64,000 bases of DNA. Origin: Anaerolineae bacterium (GTDB lineage Bacteria > Chloroflexota > Anaerolineae > Aggregatilineales > Phototrophicaceae). Below the pieces are notes generated by a model. That model was not told the DNA's origin and did no database searches. It was given only the letters and a program-made list of their open reading frames with translations. Shown here piece after piece: positions 1-10,424 of this stretch. The stretch spans positions 558,001-622,000 of the forward strand of contig JAJEBY010000003.1 in assembly GCA_022822305.1 (NCBI GenBank). Direction: 5' to 3'. The position numbers and the translations under genes were made by a program. Numbering within the stretch: the first letter of the stretch is position 1; each line of letters begins with the position of its first letter.

Positions 1-57
1 ACAATTCATTTCCTGCGCCAAAGCGGCGAGAGTGTCCGATAGTGAGTTGATATCCAT
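1..57 (-). CDS. 5' end of an unidentified gene, cut by window edge
   Basis: An ATG at 57 on the minus strand opens a frame that stays open for 19 codons to the window edge (MDINSLSDTLAALAQEMN...). An AGGG-type ribosome binding site lies just upstream. Only the first residues are visible, so no family can be named. It is divergent from the decayed toxin-antitoxin remnant that follows. Confidence 0.4.
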   Translation of the reverse strand, partial: MDINSLSDTLAALAQEMNC

Positions 58-97
58 AATCTCTACCCTAGAAAAGAATCCATCAGCAGGTTAGCTC

Positions 98-322
98 ATG
101 AACGTGATCTGGGGCGCTCGGACATTTAGATACAAGGTGTGGAGTGCGGGCCAAAGCAGACGCTATCGAATAGTAACATTCTGTGCAGGGTATCACATGC
201 CAGTGTTTCTTATCGACTTGTTTGCGGAGGGCGAGAAACTCTCCTTCTCGCAAGCTGAGAGAGAACGGCTCAAATTGATACTTAAGAAAGTCGCAACTCT
301 TTACAAGAGAGGTCCTCAATGA
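98..322 (+). pseudogene. N-terminally truncated RelE/HigB-type toxin remnant
   Basis: The 74-residue frame matches the C-terminal two thirds of RelE-like addiction toxins: a GAR-x-FRY strand at about 6-12, a long hydrophobic strand (PVFLIDLFAEGEK, about 35-47) and a final helix (SQAERERLKLILKKVA, about 50-65). Family members are normally about 105-115 residues. Here a TAG lies directly upstream of the ATG in frame (92-94), so the first third is missing. The stop overlaps the next ATG (ATGA at 319-322), the usual toxin-antitoxin coupling. Base composition is more AT-rich than the housekeeping genes to the right. Probably inactive; family recognition is from memory of the motif pattern. Confidence 0.55.
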
Positions 323-534
323 CTAAAGCAGGCGAAAGACTGTTGAGAGGCGCTGAGCAAGCATTGGCCTACGCCCAGGGGCGTGCTAAAGCAGATACTT
401 ATCGGGTTCATAATCCTGTGGCTCAACAATTCACCTCACGAGGGAAACCGATAGTACTGCAAGCACAATTTAAGCCCAAGCAACATGGAAGCGCTACGGA
501 AACGAACTCATCGGAAGAAGACCAATGCTGTTAA
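319..534 (+). pseudogene. Truncated Xre/HigA-type antitoxin remnant
   Basis: The first about 33 residues (MTKAGERLLRGAEQALAYAQ..., then TYRVHNP) follow the N-terminal pattern of antitoxins that pair with RelE-like toxins (MTKAG-x-R-I/L...A-x-A-x-G...YRVHVP). In those proteins a helix-turn-helix domain follows. Here the frame continues into low-complexity sequence with no recognisable helix-turn-helix and ends after 71 codons, so the DNA-binding half is gone or out of frame. It overlaps the toxin remnant by 4 nt. Together the pair looks like a dead addiction module. Confidence 0.5.
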
Positions 535-575
535 TTCGCTCAATCAACAGCTAGATTCCACTTTGCAGAAATTAC

Positions 576-1106
576 GTGCGAGTCCAATCATTGCAGATAC
601 GTTTAGAACAACCTTCTGACATCAAAGCAATCCACGCCATTGAATGCGCAGCCTTCGGCCGACGCGAAGAAGCCGATATCGTCGACAAGCTGCGCGCGGC
701 CGGCGCGCTGTGGCTATCCCAGGTGGCGCTGCGCGAGGGCGCTATCGTCGGCCACGCCGCCTATAGCCTGGCTGCCATCACTGATGCCGAAAAGACTAAC
801 GAGTTCCCGGCCCTCGGACCTATCGGCGTACTGCCGCAATTGCAGAGGCGCGGCACCGGCGCTGCGCTGATCGAAGCGGGATTCGACGCTGTGCAAAAGG
901 CCGGATTCGGCTTGCTCTTCCTAGTGGGACATCCCGGCTATTATCGGCGATTCGGCTTCCAGCCCGCCTTGCCGCTGGGATTCAGCTCGGACTATGTCAG
1001 TGACCCGCAACAGCATGAGCACTTCATGGTGAGAGTGTTCGACGCCCAACTCATCGGGAGCGTGCGCGGCCATATGCGCTATCACGCGGCCTTTGCCGAC
1101 AGCTAA
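576..1106 (+). CDS. GNAT family N-acetyltransferase (YhbS-like)
   Basis: Predicted acetyl-CoA-dependent N-acyltransferase of 176 residues; the acceptor is unknown. The central GPIGVLPQLQRRGTG segment (about 81-95) is GNAT motif A with the pyrophosphate-binding Q/R-x-x-G-x-G turn at 90-95. The later HPGYYRRFGF segment is typical of the YhbS branch. The GTG at 576 is the longest start. A TTG at 591 (MQIRLEQPSDI...) fits the usual GNAT N-terminus equally well, and neither has a strong ribosome binding site. The gene follows an AT-rich decayed module and is the first GC-rich gene of the window. It stands alone, convergent with the Roadblock gene. Confidence 0.8.
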   Translation: MRVQSLQIRLEQPSDIKAIHAIECAAFGRREEADIVDKLRAAGALWLSQVALREGAIVGHAAYSLAAITDAEKTNEFPALGPIGVLPQLQRRGTGAALIEAGFDAVQKAGFGLLFLVGHPGYYRRFGFQPALPLGFSSDYVSDPQQHEHFMVRVFDAQLIGSVRGHMRYHAAFADS

Positions 1107-1150
1107 ATGCTTGTCTCATCGCAATTTGGCGACCACTGCCAAGATGGGGT

Positions 1151-1555
1151 TTAGGCGGGGAAAAGCACCGTTTCTATTTCCACGGCCGCTTTCTGTGAGG
1201 CGAAAAGCGCTTGCGCCAGGTTGGCTTCCGCTTGCACCAGTACGACAAGCGCGACGCTGCCGACAGGGAAAGCCAACAGCGTGCCGGCTTCGCCTTCCAG
1301 AACCAGTCGACCCGGTTTGCCTTGCGCCAGTCGATCCATCGTGCGCTGGCCGATGCTGGCCAGTCCGGCGGCCAATGCGCCCAGTTCACTGGAATCTATC
1401 GCGACCTCAGGCAAACGACCATCGTTATTGTTGGGACATGCCGCGATGAGCAGACCGTCGCTATCGACGATCACGCAGGACTTGACCTGCTCCATCACCA
1501 GGCAGAGCCGGCGCAGGGAGGCTTGCAGCAGGTCGCTGCGATCGCTGGCGCTCAT
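1151..1555 (-). CDS. Roadblock/LC7 domain protein
   Basis: A single Roadblock/LC7 domain protein of 134 residues (138 if the ATG at 1567 is used). It shows the alternating helix and strand pattern of the fold: SCVIVDSDGLLIAA strand near the N-terminus, ELGALAAGLASIGQ helix, then LLAFPVGSVALVVLV strands. Bacterial members usually act with small Ras-like GTPases such as MglA as regulators or activating partners; no GTPase gene is adjacent here. The start at 1555 is chosen because MSASDR begins right after a G-rich stretch, but both ATGs are possible. Divergent from tsaE. Confidence 0.75.
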   Translation of the reverse strand: MSASDRSDLLQASLRRLCLVMEQVKSCVIVDSDGLLIAACPNNNDGRLPEVAIDSSELGALAAGLASIGQRTMDRLAQGKPGRLVLEGEAGTLLAFPVGSVALVVLVQAEANLAQALFASQKAAVEIETVLFPA

Positions 1556-1721
1556 TGTCCCCCACAAATGTTTGCCGCTGTCTAGCGGCTGACGCAGTTA
1601 CGTTTCAACTGCAGTATAGCCCAGTCTTGCAGCGGACTCAAGCGGAGCGCGCGCTAGTTTGCCGCGGCAAACGACCGCGTCCCCCGGTGAAGTCGTCAGC
1701 GAAAAAAGGCGGCGCAGCTTG

Positions 1722-1727
1722 TATAAT
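1722..1727 (+). promoter_or_regulatory. Candidate -10 box for tsaE-tsaB
   Basis: A perfect TATAAT hexamer at 1722-1727 sits 41 nt before the TTG start of tsaE, in the divergent gap to the Roadblock gene. No good TTGACA-like -35 is seen at 16-18 nt, so this is a positional guess. Confidence 0.4.
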
Positions 1728-1767
1728 CGCGGCGGCGCGCAGACTCAATGAGATCGAGGAAGGACAC

Positions 1768-2274
1768 TTGCCCGAGGCGACGCACGGTCAGCTGGAAATC
1801 AATAGCGACGGTCCGGAGCGCACTGAAGCGCTGGGCGCGGCGCTGGGTCAAGCGCTTGGCGCAGGAGATTTGATCTGCCTGTGCGGCGATCTGGGCGCGG
1901 GCAAGACCGTCTTCTGTCGCGGGATCGGCGTCGGCTGGGGCGCGAACAGCGCATTAACCAGCCCGACCTACAATTTGGCGCATGAACATCGACGCGGCGA
2001 TGCGAACAAGCTCTATCACGTCGATCTTTATCGCGTCGATGGCATTGACGACGCCGTCACGCTTGGCCTTGACGACATGCTGGATGAGGCGTCGACGACT
2101 TTGATCGAATGGCCGGAGCGCCTGGGGTCGCTGCTGCCGGCGGAGCACCTCTGGATCGATTTCGCGCTTGGCGGGGCGCATGAGCGTCTCTTAACGTTCT
2201 ACGCCCGAGGCGAGCGGCACGCGCAGCTGCTGGCGGCGTTTAGCGCCTTGATCACGACTGAATCCGGAAGCTGA
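1768..2274 (+). CDS. tsaE: tRNA t6A37 threonylcarbamoyl transfer ATPase TsaE
   Basis: TsaE is the P-loop ATPase of the TsaBDE complex that makes N6-threonylcarbamoyladenosine at position 37 of ANN-decoding tRNAs in the cytoplasm. The protein has Walker A GDLGAGKT at 40-47, the family HVDLYR motif at 84-89 and IEWPE at 113-117; at 168 residues it has near normal length. The frame is open far upstream, but the only good start is the TTG at 1768, preceded by GAGGAAGGA (1756-1764). The next gene, tsaB, begins 5 nt after the stop, as is common in bacteria. Family assignment is firm; the TTG start is inferred from the ribosome binding site. Confidence 0.92.
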   Translation: MPEATHGQLEINSDGPERTEALGAALGQALGAGDLICLCGDLGAGKTVFCRGIGVGWGANSALTSPTYNLAHEHRRGDANKLYHVDLYRVDGIDDAVTLGLDDMLDEASTTLIEWPERLGSLLPAEHLWIDFALGGAHERLLTFYARGERHAQLLAAFSALITTESGS

Positions 2275-2279
2275 AGCCC

Positions 2280-2957
2280 ATGCTGCTGGCGATAGACACC
2301 GCGACGCGCCTGCTCAGTCTCGCTCTGCATGACGGCGATACGCTGCTGGCGGAAGCTACCATTAGCGTGGAGCGCAATCACAGCGCGCTGCTGGCGCCGC
2401 TGATCAAGCAGACGCTGGCGCAATGCGGTGTGGCGCGGGATGAATTGACCGCCTTCGCCGTTTGCATCGGTCCGGGATCCTACACCGGGCTGCGCATCGG
2501 AGTCGCTTTGGCAATGGGCATGGCTTCGGTCAGCAATCTGCCACTAATACCGGCGTCTGCGCTGGACATCATCGCCGCGGCGCAAGATCAGCCGCTGCAT
2601 GCGGAAAAGCTGATCGTGACCGTGCCTGCGGGAAGACAGCGCGTGATTTGGGCGGATTATCGCCACGACGGGGTCGGATGGCTGGCGCAGGGCGAGGCGC
2701 GCTTGGGCAGTTGGGACGACCTGTTTCAGGCGCAAACGGGAAGTTACGCGCTGAGCGGGGAACTCACAGCGGCGGGATTACAGCGGGTGCGAGCCGCCAT
2801 CGCATCCGGGCAGCAGATCCATTTGATCGCGGCGGCGAAGCGCTTGCGGCGCGCCGGTTATCTCGCGGAAATCGCCTGGCAGCGGCTGCGGGAGGATGGC
2901 GCCGATGCCTTTCCGGCCGATCGCGTCCGGCCGATTTACCTAAGGTCACCGGGATAG
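2280..2957 (+). CDS. tsaB: tRNA t6A biosynthesis dimerisation protein TsaB
   Basis: TsaB is the ASKHA-fold partner that dimerises with the catalytic subunit TsaD in t6A synthesis. The 225-residue protein shows the typical start MLLAIDTAT-x-x-x-S-x-AL and the motif GPGSYTGLRIGVA-x-AMG at about 63-80. The C-terminus ends with the usual PIYLR segment (VRPIYLR). It starts 5 nt after tsaE and is followed 12 nt later by the dehydrogenase gene, so the three are probably co-transcribed. TsaD is not in the window. Confidence 0.93.
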   Translation: MLLAIDTATRLLSLALHDGDTLLAEATISVERNHSALLAPLIKQTLAQCGVARDELTAFAVCIGPGSYTGLRIGVALAMGMASVSNLPLIPASALDIIAAAQDQPLHAEKLIVTVPAGRQRVIWADYRHDGVGWLAQGEARLGSWDDLFQAQTGSYALSGELTAAGLQRVRAAIASGQQIHLIAAAKRLRRAGYLAEIAWQRLREDGADAFPADRVRPIYLRSPG

Positions 2958-2969
2958 GAAGGTCAGAAC

Positions 2970-4493
<1,524 letters not shown>

Positions 4494-4495
4494 GG

Positions 4496-6136
4496 CTAGG
4501 CATCCAGCCCATAGACGCGTAAGGCGCCATCGGCTGACGCCGATGCCAGCAGGCGCTGATCCGGGCTGAAGCGCGCGCCCAGAAGACGGTCGGTATGAAT
4601 ATCAATCTTTGCCACCAACAAGCCGCTTTCAACGCTGAAGACCGACAGGTTGCGGTTGCTCGCCACCGCCACCAGCGCGCTATCCGGGCTGATTGCAATA
4701 TCGACCGGCGAACCATCGACATCAAGTACCCGCAGTAGAGTGTTTCCGGCAGGATCAATCAGGTAGATATCGGACCTGCCATTGACTGCGACAAAACTGC
4801 CGTCCGGCGCGTATTGCAGGCTGTTTCTGCTTTCGCGGGAATTCCCCAAAGACTCCAAACGCGGAATCTGCGTGATCTCGCGCGCAGAGCCCACGCGCCA
4901 AATCCAGACATTGCCATCGTCATCAGCCAGGGTGATCTGATCGCTGTCGGGGCTGAAGTCGAAGGCGACAATGTCATCGGTATGACCAGCGGCGGACATC
5001 AACAAGACGCGCTCGTCTACGTCGTAGAGACCGACAAATTCTTCCGCAGCGCTGACCAACAACAGGCGCCCGTCCGGGCTGAATTGCAGCGAAGTGATCG
5101 CGCCCCGCTCTGGCTGAATCCACGCTTCGACCTCGTCGCCGCTGGCGTTTCGGCCGTTATGGATGTCCCAAAGCTGGATATCGCCTTCTTGTCCGCCACT
5201 GGCTAACCGAGCGCCGTCTGGACTTATAGCCAAGGCGCTGATGGCGCGCCGGTGCGCAATCTCGTCAAAGGTGGCCTGCAGCGTGGCTGTCTCGGCATCC
5301 CATAGGCTGACGATGCCAGCTTCGCTGCCGGTCACAATTTGCGCGCTATCCGGTGTGAATGCCAGGGCGGAAATGCCGGCGCCAGTCTCGATCACGATCA
5401 CGGAAATGCTGCTATCGTTATCGCGAACTCGCGTACCGCTGGTGTTATCCGCGGCGACGATTGCCGAGCCATCCGGCAGGAATTTCAGTACGCGCACATC
5501 AACTTCATTTCTGAGCGCCGAGAGCGTGATCCGCTGGTCGATGGTCCAAATGCCCAGGCTACCGTCATCGCTGCCAGTGGCCAACAGGCTTCCATCCGGG
5601 CTGAACGCGAAACCGCGAACACCGATGCTGTATCCCTGCGGGATGATGGGCGCGGCGTTCAGATTGTGACGAAACTGGATGGTATTGTTGCTGTGGGCGG
5701 TTGCCAGCAGATTGCCATCGCGGCTCAATGCCAGCGCCGAGATGCGCCGACCCGTATCCATCGCATAGGTGATCTCGCCATTGATCCATACCTGCACGAT
5801 ATCAGAGTAGCCGACATAAATCGTCTTGCCATCGGGCGACACACTGACGAATTCAGCCGCGCGCGCGGTTGGCAGCAAGGTCGGTTCAGTCGGCGTATCC
5901 AGGGCGTCACTGTCGTACAACCAGATACCCAGACTGCTGCCGACCAAGATCTGGCGGCCGTCGGGCGAGAAGCGCGCATTGTAGACTTTGCCGCGACCCA
6001 AGCGCGTCAACTCGCTCAGGCGGAAAGCGTTGGCCGCGCTTATGATCTGTTCTTGCGCCTTGGCGGGGAATATGAGACTCGCAAGCAGCGCAGCGAGGAA
6101 TGAACTGCGAATAACTATACGGCGCAAATCCTTCAT
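4496..6136 (-). CDS. Secreted WD40 repeat protein
   Basis: A 546-residue protein with an N-terminal signal peptide (about 1-27, ending FPAKAQ). The rest is almost entirely WD40/YVTN-like beta-propeller repeats. At least ten copies of a FSPDG-type turn (FSPDGRQIL, VSPDGKTIY, FSPDGSLLA, ISPDGARLA, FSPDQRLLA) are spaced about 40-45 residues apart, several ending in LWD or IWR. No enzymatic domain is attached. Such proteins act as extracytoplasmic scaffolds; no partner is evident. The propeller would need two rings or one large ring for this number of blades. Confidence 0.82.
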   Translation of the reverse strand: MKDLRRIVIRSSFLAALLASLIFPAKAQEQIISAANAFRLSELTRLGRGKVYNARFSPDGRQILVGSSLGIWLYDSDALDTPTEPTLLPTARAAEFVSVSPDGKTIYVGYSDIVQVWINGEITYAMDTGRRISALALSRDGNLLATAHSNNTIQFRHNLNAAPIIPQGYSIGVRGFAFSPDGSLLATGSDDGSLGIWTIDQRITLSALRNEVDVRVLKFLPDGSAIVAADNTSGTRVRDNDSSISVIVIETGAGISALAFTPDSAQIVTGSEAGIVSLWDAETATLQATFDEIAHRRAISALAISPDGARLASGGQEGDIQLWDIHNGRNASGDEVEAWIQPERGAITSLQFSPDGRLLLVSAAEEFVGLYDVDERVLLMSAAGHTDDIVAFDFSPDSDQITLADDDGNVWIWRVGSAREITQIPRLESLGNSRESRNSLQYAPDGSFVAVNGRSDIYLIDPAGNTLLRVLDVDGSPVDIAISPDSALVAVASNRNLSVFSVESGLLVAKIDIHTDRLLGARFSPDQRLLASASADGALRVYGLDA

Positions 6137-6216
6137 GTTCCAACCCTGACGCTACTGTGCTGTATTGAGAGGAGATTGTGACATGGAAAAGCGGAGCTTG
6201 CAAAGCGTCGTTCAGT

Positions 6217-6984
6217 TTAAGGCAGCTGCAGATCCCAGGCTTCCAGATTGGCCATGAACTGATGCGCGGTCATATCAAGGTGCACCGGCGTGACGCTGAC
6301 GTAATTTCGGTGCACCGCCCAGACATCCGTGCCCAGTTCGTCGGTGATGGCGGTGGGCGGCTCGCCTTCGACGCGCAAGATGCCGTCTCCCGCCTCGCGC
6401 AGACTATCGCGATAGATGCGCACGCCTTGCCGCGTCAGCCGAATGCCGCGCAACTCGTCGATGGAGTCGACGCCCGGCACATTGACGTTGAGGATGGTGA
6501 AGGGCGGAAGCCCCTGCTCCATGACGCGTTTCACGATCCGCACCGCGATCTGCGCGGCGACTTGATAAAATTCCTGGCGCTCGCCATTGGCGACGGAGAG
6601 GGAAAAGGCCACAGCCGGCAGGCCGTGTATGGTCGCTTCGAGAGCGGCGGTGACGGTGCCGCTGTAGGTCATATCCTGGCCCATGTTCTCGCCGCGATTG
6701 ATGCCGGAGACCACGATGTCGGGTTCATGATCGGCGAGTCCCAGCATGGCGACGGCGATGCAATCGGCGGGCGAGCCGCCCAGCGCCACGGCCGGGATGC
6801 CGCCATCGAGACGGTGACGCGAATAGGGAAGATCCTGGAAGAGCGTGATCTTGTGCCCCGATTGACTCTGGTTGGTGGCGGGCGCGACGATTTCGACTTC
6901 GCCCAGTTGGCGCATCGCCCCGGCCAAAGCCAGGATCCCGGGCGCGTCATAGCCATCGTCGTTGGTTACAAGTATGGATGCCAA
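6217..6984 (-). CDS. surE: 5'/3'-nucleotidase SurE
   Basis: Metal-dependent nucleoside monophosphatase SurE, 255 residues, the normal length. The N-terminal SILVTNDDG motif supplies the two metal-binding aspartates (D9, D10). Further family signatures are the SQSGHKIT segment near 40-47, VALGGSPADC, and the block VVSGINRGENMG-x-D-x-x-YSGTV-x-A-x-x-E. SurE hydrolyses nucleotides in the cytoplasm and is linked to stationary-phase survival in other bacteria. It lies in a leftward group with the lipoprotein gene upstream and the WD40 gene downstream. The start is clear because the motif begins at residue 3. Confidence 0.95.
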   Translation of the reverse strand: MASILVTNDDGYDAPGILALAGAMRQLGEVEIVAPATNQSQSGHKITLFQDLPYSRHRLDGGIPAVALGGSPADCIAVAMLGLADHEPDIVVSGINRGENMGQDMTYSGTVTAALEATIHGLPAVAFSLSVANGERQEFYQVAAQIAVRIVKRVMEQGLPPFTILNVNVPGVDSIDELRGIRLTRQGVRIYRDSLREAGDGILRVEGEPPTAITDELGTDVWAVHRNYVSVTPVHLDMTAHQFMANLEAWDLQLP

Positions 6985-7086
6985 ACCGCGCCGCCTTTCC
7001 GCGCATTGAGCGAGAAGATGCTCAAAGATAAGCGAGATGAGCCCAGATTGCCAGCCTTGGCGTTGGGCGAGCAGCGGCGCGGCGAG

Positions 7087-8298
7087 CTAGCAGTTGCCTT
7101 GCGCCAGGGTAAAGGTCTTGACGCTGCTGTTGTCGGAGAGGTCAGTTTCGACGAAGAAGTTCTGACTGAGAATGGTGGCGGTGATGCGATGTTCTTCACC
7201 AAAGTAGACATTGGACATGATTGTGGCTGGTATGGATGAGACGGTGGCGCCGGCGGTCACAGCCGGGAACGGGTGGGGATCGATGTTATTTCGCAAGGAG
7301 TTGCTGCCAGACGCGACATGGACCATGGAAAATCCGACCTGCGCGCCGCTGGGTGTGTTTTCGTTTCCGTCATTCTTGATGCGAACGAGTACCTCGCCCG
7401 GTTCGTTGCATACCAGGGGGTCGGGCTGGAGGACAATCTCGACGATCTTCAAATTGATCGCGCTCGCCGGCGCGGTGGCTTCGGCTATGGCGGTCGGTCG
7501 CGCGGGACCGGATTCCACGTTCAAACTCGCGACATCGCCGGACGGGTTGAGCAATTCGGAATAAATCCAGGCGTCGCCGGAATCGCCGTAGCGGATGTGA
7601 TACCAATCGCGCGCCGAGTTAACGCCGACGATGTCTACTTCATCGCCGACCGCGATACTGCCGACCAGGTCAAATTCGGTTCCTGGTCCCAAGCGCAGGT
7701 TTGACGGTACTGTGATCACCGCGCGGATCGTCGCCTGACCGATGCCCGCGCCGGCGTCGGCGGTCGGTTGCGTCGCGCGCGGGATGTCCGGTGTGGGCAC
7801 AAACGGCGTGGCGTCATCGCCGCCGGTCTGATCGGGTTGAGTCACCGATTCAGCGCTTTCGGGGGGACCGGGTGTATGTACGCTCCCGGGCTGGGCGACC
7901 ACCGCGATTGACACCGTTTCGCGCGCCAACGCGCCGTCTGCGCGAGCGGCTTCGACCGCGAATTCGAATTGACCGGGGCTGCTGGTTGGCCAATCCATGG
8001 TCAGGGGGATCACCGCGGCCCCGCTGGTATTGGGATTCAGCCTTTCGCCCAGCACCGCGCCATCCAAGAGGATGCTGACGCGCGCGAGATCGGGTCCGGC
8101 GTTTTCGATGCGGGCTTGCACGATCACGGTGGCGCCGGCGAGAAAAGTCTGATCGGGCAGCGGAGAAGCGATATGGATGAGAGGCGCGCCCTCGAAGGCC
8201 GGCGCCGGGATTTCGGCGGCGGGCGCGCCGAGGCTGCATCCGCTGGCGAAAATCAGGAGCGCAGACCAGGTCAATAGCAACCAGCGTCTCGTCCACAT
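7087..8298 (-). CDS. Lipoprotein with SH3 and CARDB-like domains
   Basis: A 403-residue envelope lipoprotein. Residues 1-21 form a signal peptide with lipobox ASGC. An Ig-like domain follows (PLPDQTFLAGATVIVQARI...), then a linker rich in P, T, D and Q. Next is a bacterial SH3 domain (NLRLGPGTEFDLVGSIAVGD...WYHIRYGDSGDAWIYS), and at the C-terminus a CARDB-like beta-sandwich (LVRIKNDGN...DLSDNSSVKTFTL). It is likely anchored outside the membrane and may bind wall polymers. The ATG at 8298 puts the signal peptide at the very N-terminus; in-frame ATGs at 8316 and 8343 are alternatives. Family roles are inferred from domain type only. Confidence 0.78.
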   Translation of the reverse strand: MWTRRWLLLTWSALLIFASGCSLGAPAAEIPAPAFEGAPLIHIASPLPDQTFLAGATVIVQARIENAGPDLARVSILLDGAVLGERLNPNTSGAAVIPLTMDWPTSSPGQFEFAVEAARADGALARETVSIAVVAQPGSVHTPGPPESAESVTQPDQTGGDDATPFVPTPDIPRATQPTADAGAGIGQATIRAVITVPSNLRLGPGTEFDLVGSIAVGDEVDIVGVNSARDWYHIRYGDSGDAWIYSELLNPSGDVASLNVESGPARPTAIAEATAPASAINLKIVEIVLQPDPLVCNEPGEVLVRIKNDGNENTPSGAQVGFSMVHVASGSNSLRNNIDPHPFPAVTAGATVSSIPATIMSNVYFGEEHRITATILSQNFFVETDLSDNSSVKTFTLAQGNC

Positions 8299-8523
8299 TT
8301 TCGCGCCGCCATTCATATTAATCCACTCGCTAGCGCTTCCCACAACATGGCTGCAACTCTATCAGAATGGCGGGCCTATTGCGAGATGGGAAGCCAGGCC
8401 GTCAGTCGCTGATACAATAGCTTGCGGGCGTTCGATGTCTGCCATCGCATGTGCCGACGAGAACCTTTTGTTTCACTGTCCCATTGGGTAACATGGAGAC
8501 AGAAAGCGAGCGGATGACCGAAT

Positions 8524-9756
8524 ATGGAAAGCATCGCGCTTTTGCGGGACAAAAGAATCGTCTTGGGGGTCTGCGGGAGCATTGCGGTCTACAAAGCCGT
8601 GGATTTGGCCAGCAAGTTGACGCAGGCTGGCGCGCTGGTCGATGTGGTGATGACGGCGGCAGCGCAGCGATTCGTCAGTCCGCTGACATTTCAGGCGGTG
8701 AGCGGGCACCCGGTCTATACCGACCTGTGGGATGCCGAATCCGACGGCGGATTGCCGACGCATATCGCTCATGTGGGATTGGCGGAATCCGCCGATGCGC
8801 TGATGATCGCGCCGGCTACTGCGCATACCATCGCCAAACTGGCGCACGGCCTGGCCGACGACTTGCTGTCCTTGACGGCGCTGGCGGGCAGCTGCCCCAT
8901 GATTATCGCGCCGGCTATGGACGGCGAGATGTACCAGAGCAGCCCCGTGCAAGCCAATCTGGCGACAATAGCAGCGCGTGGCGCGCATGTGATTGAACCG
9001 GAGACTGGACGATTTGCCAGCGGACTGCAGGGCATAGGGCGCTTGCCGGAAACCTCGACCTTGATCGGGCGGCTGCGGCGGATACTGGGCGCGGAAGGCG
9101 AGCTGGCCGGGCAGAAGCTGGTCGTCACCGCCGGTGGCACGCGCGAAGCGATTGACCCGGTGCGTTATATCACCAACCGCTCGTCGGGTAAACAGGGTTA
9201 CGCCATCGCCCAAGCCGCGCTGGATGCCGGCGCTGACGCAGTGCTGATTTCCTCCGCGCGAGGCCTGCCGTCGCCTGTGGGCGCGACCGCGGTCGCAGTG
9301 GATTCATCGGAAGCGATGCTGTCGGCGGTTCTGGAGCACACGCACGAAGCGGCGGCATTGATCATGGCGGCGGCTGTCGCCGATTACCGGCCGCTCGATA
9401 TCGCCCAGCAGAAGATCAAGAAAGCCGACGACGACTTGACACTGGCGCTGACGCCGACGACCGACATATTGATGGCGGTCAAGAAGCAGCGAGAATCGAG
9501 CGGCTACCCGATGATCGTGGTGGGCTTCGCCGCGGAGAGCGAGAGACTGGTGGAGAACGCCAGCGATAAACTGCAGCGCAAGGGACTGGATCTGTTGATC
9601 GCCAACGATATCACCGCCAAAGACGCCGGTTTCGAAGTGGATAGCAATCGCGTGCTGGTGTTGGACATGGATGGCGGCATGCAGGCCATCGAAAAGACCA
9701 GCAAAGCCAATATCGGCGCTTACATCATCGAGCGGGTTGTCGGCTTGCTGGACTGA
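8524..9756 (+). CDS. coaBC: Bifunctional phosphopantothenoylcysteine decarboxylase/synthase CoaBC
   Basis: Catalyses two steps of coenzyme A synthesis: CTP-dependent joining of cysteine to 4'-phosphopantothenate (CoaB, C-terminal half) and FMN-dependent decarboxylation (CoaC, N-terminal half). The 410 residues match the usual bifunctional length. CoaC features are GVCGSIAVYKA near 18-28, the THIAHV histidine and the APATAHT substrate clamp. The usual PAMN is PAMD here (PAMDGEMY), a change I believe occurs in Chloroflexota. CoaB shows VTAGGTREAIDPVRYITNRSSGKQG-type motifs and a KIKK segment. The gene is monocistronic between divergent and convergent neighbours. Confidence 0.95.
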   Translation: MESIALLRDKRIVLGVCGSIAVYKAVDLASKLTQAGALVDVVMTAAAQRFVSPLTFQAVSGHPVYTDLWDAESDGGLPTHIAHVGLAESADALMIAPATAHTIAKLAHGLADDLLSLTALAGSCPMIIAPAMDGEMYQSSPVQANLATIAARGAHVIEPETGRFASGLQGIGRLPETSTLIGRLRRILGAEGELAGQKLVVTAGGTREAIDPVRYITNRSSGKQGYAIAQAALDAGADAVLISSARGLPSPVGATAVAVDSSEAMLSAVLEHTHEAAALIMAAAVADYRPLDIAQQKIKKADDDLTLALTPTTDILMAVKKQRESSGYPMIVVGFAAESERLVENASDKLQRKGLDLLIANDITAKDAGFEVDSNRVLVLDMDGGMQAIEKTSKANIGAYIIERVVGLLD

Positions 9757-9764
9757 AGGCCAAC

Positions 9765-10244
9765 TCAGCCCCAAGACAACCCGGCGGCGTCCAGATCGCG
9801 CAAGGCGCGACAATGGGCGATGTAGGCAGCAAGCGTTTGACGACAGCCGATCTGATAGTAAGGGATCAACTGCGGGACGCCGGCCGCCGCGAAACCGTCT
9901 TGGGCATAGGTCACGTTTGTGCCCGGCTCGTCTTCGGAAAATCTGAGCGTAATCAAAGTCTCGCCCGGCCAGGACGGATCGCGCCAGGTATAGCTCAGCG
10001 AAGCCGGAGGGTCCCACTCGCGGATGCGACCGATGACGTATTCGCTGCCGTCAGAAAAGGTCTCGAAGTAGCGGCCGTTCAGCCGAGCCTCAAACTGGAT
10101 ATGACGCGGGAAGGCGTCTTCTGGCGCAAAGCTGTAGGGGAAGACGCCCTGACGCGGCCACCAGGTATCCATAGCGTCGACGAAGATGTCGAAGGCGCGT
10201 TGTGGCGGGAGCGGGACCGTCTCCTGCAGGTAAACATCAGGCAT
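9765..10244 (-). CDS. SRPBCC domain protein (AHSA1-like)
   Basis: A 159-residue START/Bet v1-like protein of the AHSA1 branch. It begins with the typical strand and helix (VYLQETVPLPPQRAFDIFVDAMDTWWP). It then has the G-x-x-x-E...G-R-I-x-E-W-D-P-P-x-x-L-S-Y-T-W core (YVIGRIREWDPPASLSYTW) and ends in an amphipathic helix (GCRQTLAAYIAHCRAL). The fold binds hydrophobic ligands; no specific function can be given. The ATG at 10244 (MPDVYLQ) is preferred to the one at 10259 because it is closer to the domain start. It converges with coaBC, with 8 nt between stops. Confidence 0.8.
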   Translation of the reverse strand: MPDVYLQETVPLPPQRAFDIFVDAMDTWWPRQGVFPYSFAPEDAFPRHIQFEARLNGRYFETFSDGSEYVIGRIREWDPPASLSYTWRDPSWPGETLITLRFSEDEPGTNVTYAQDGFAAAGVPQLIPYYQIGCRQTLAAYIAHCRALRDLDAAGLSWG

Positions 10245-10424
10245 CTCAAGTCCGTACACAGCCAGGTTGGAATCGTGCAGACTATGATAACTCAGAGCGC
10301 ATGCATCTGGAAATCGTCGGTCTACCTCAGTTCAGACAGCTTGCCACGCGACGGTCATGTCGGTTACACTGCGATAGATACTCGCGGAACCTGTCCGACA
10401 CCCAAAGAAACGGATGCCCCGACC

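Noticed and set aside
9813..10424. 204-codon N-terminal extension of the MoxR gene
   Set aside because: It runs antisense to the SRPBCC gene and has no MoxR similarity; a normal MoxR start is at 10425.
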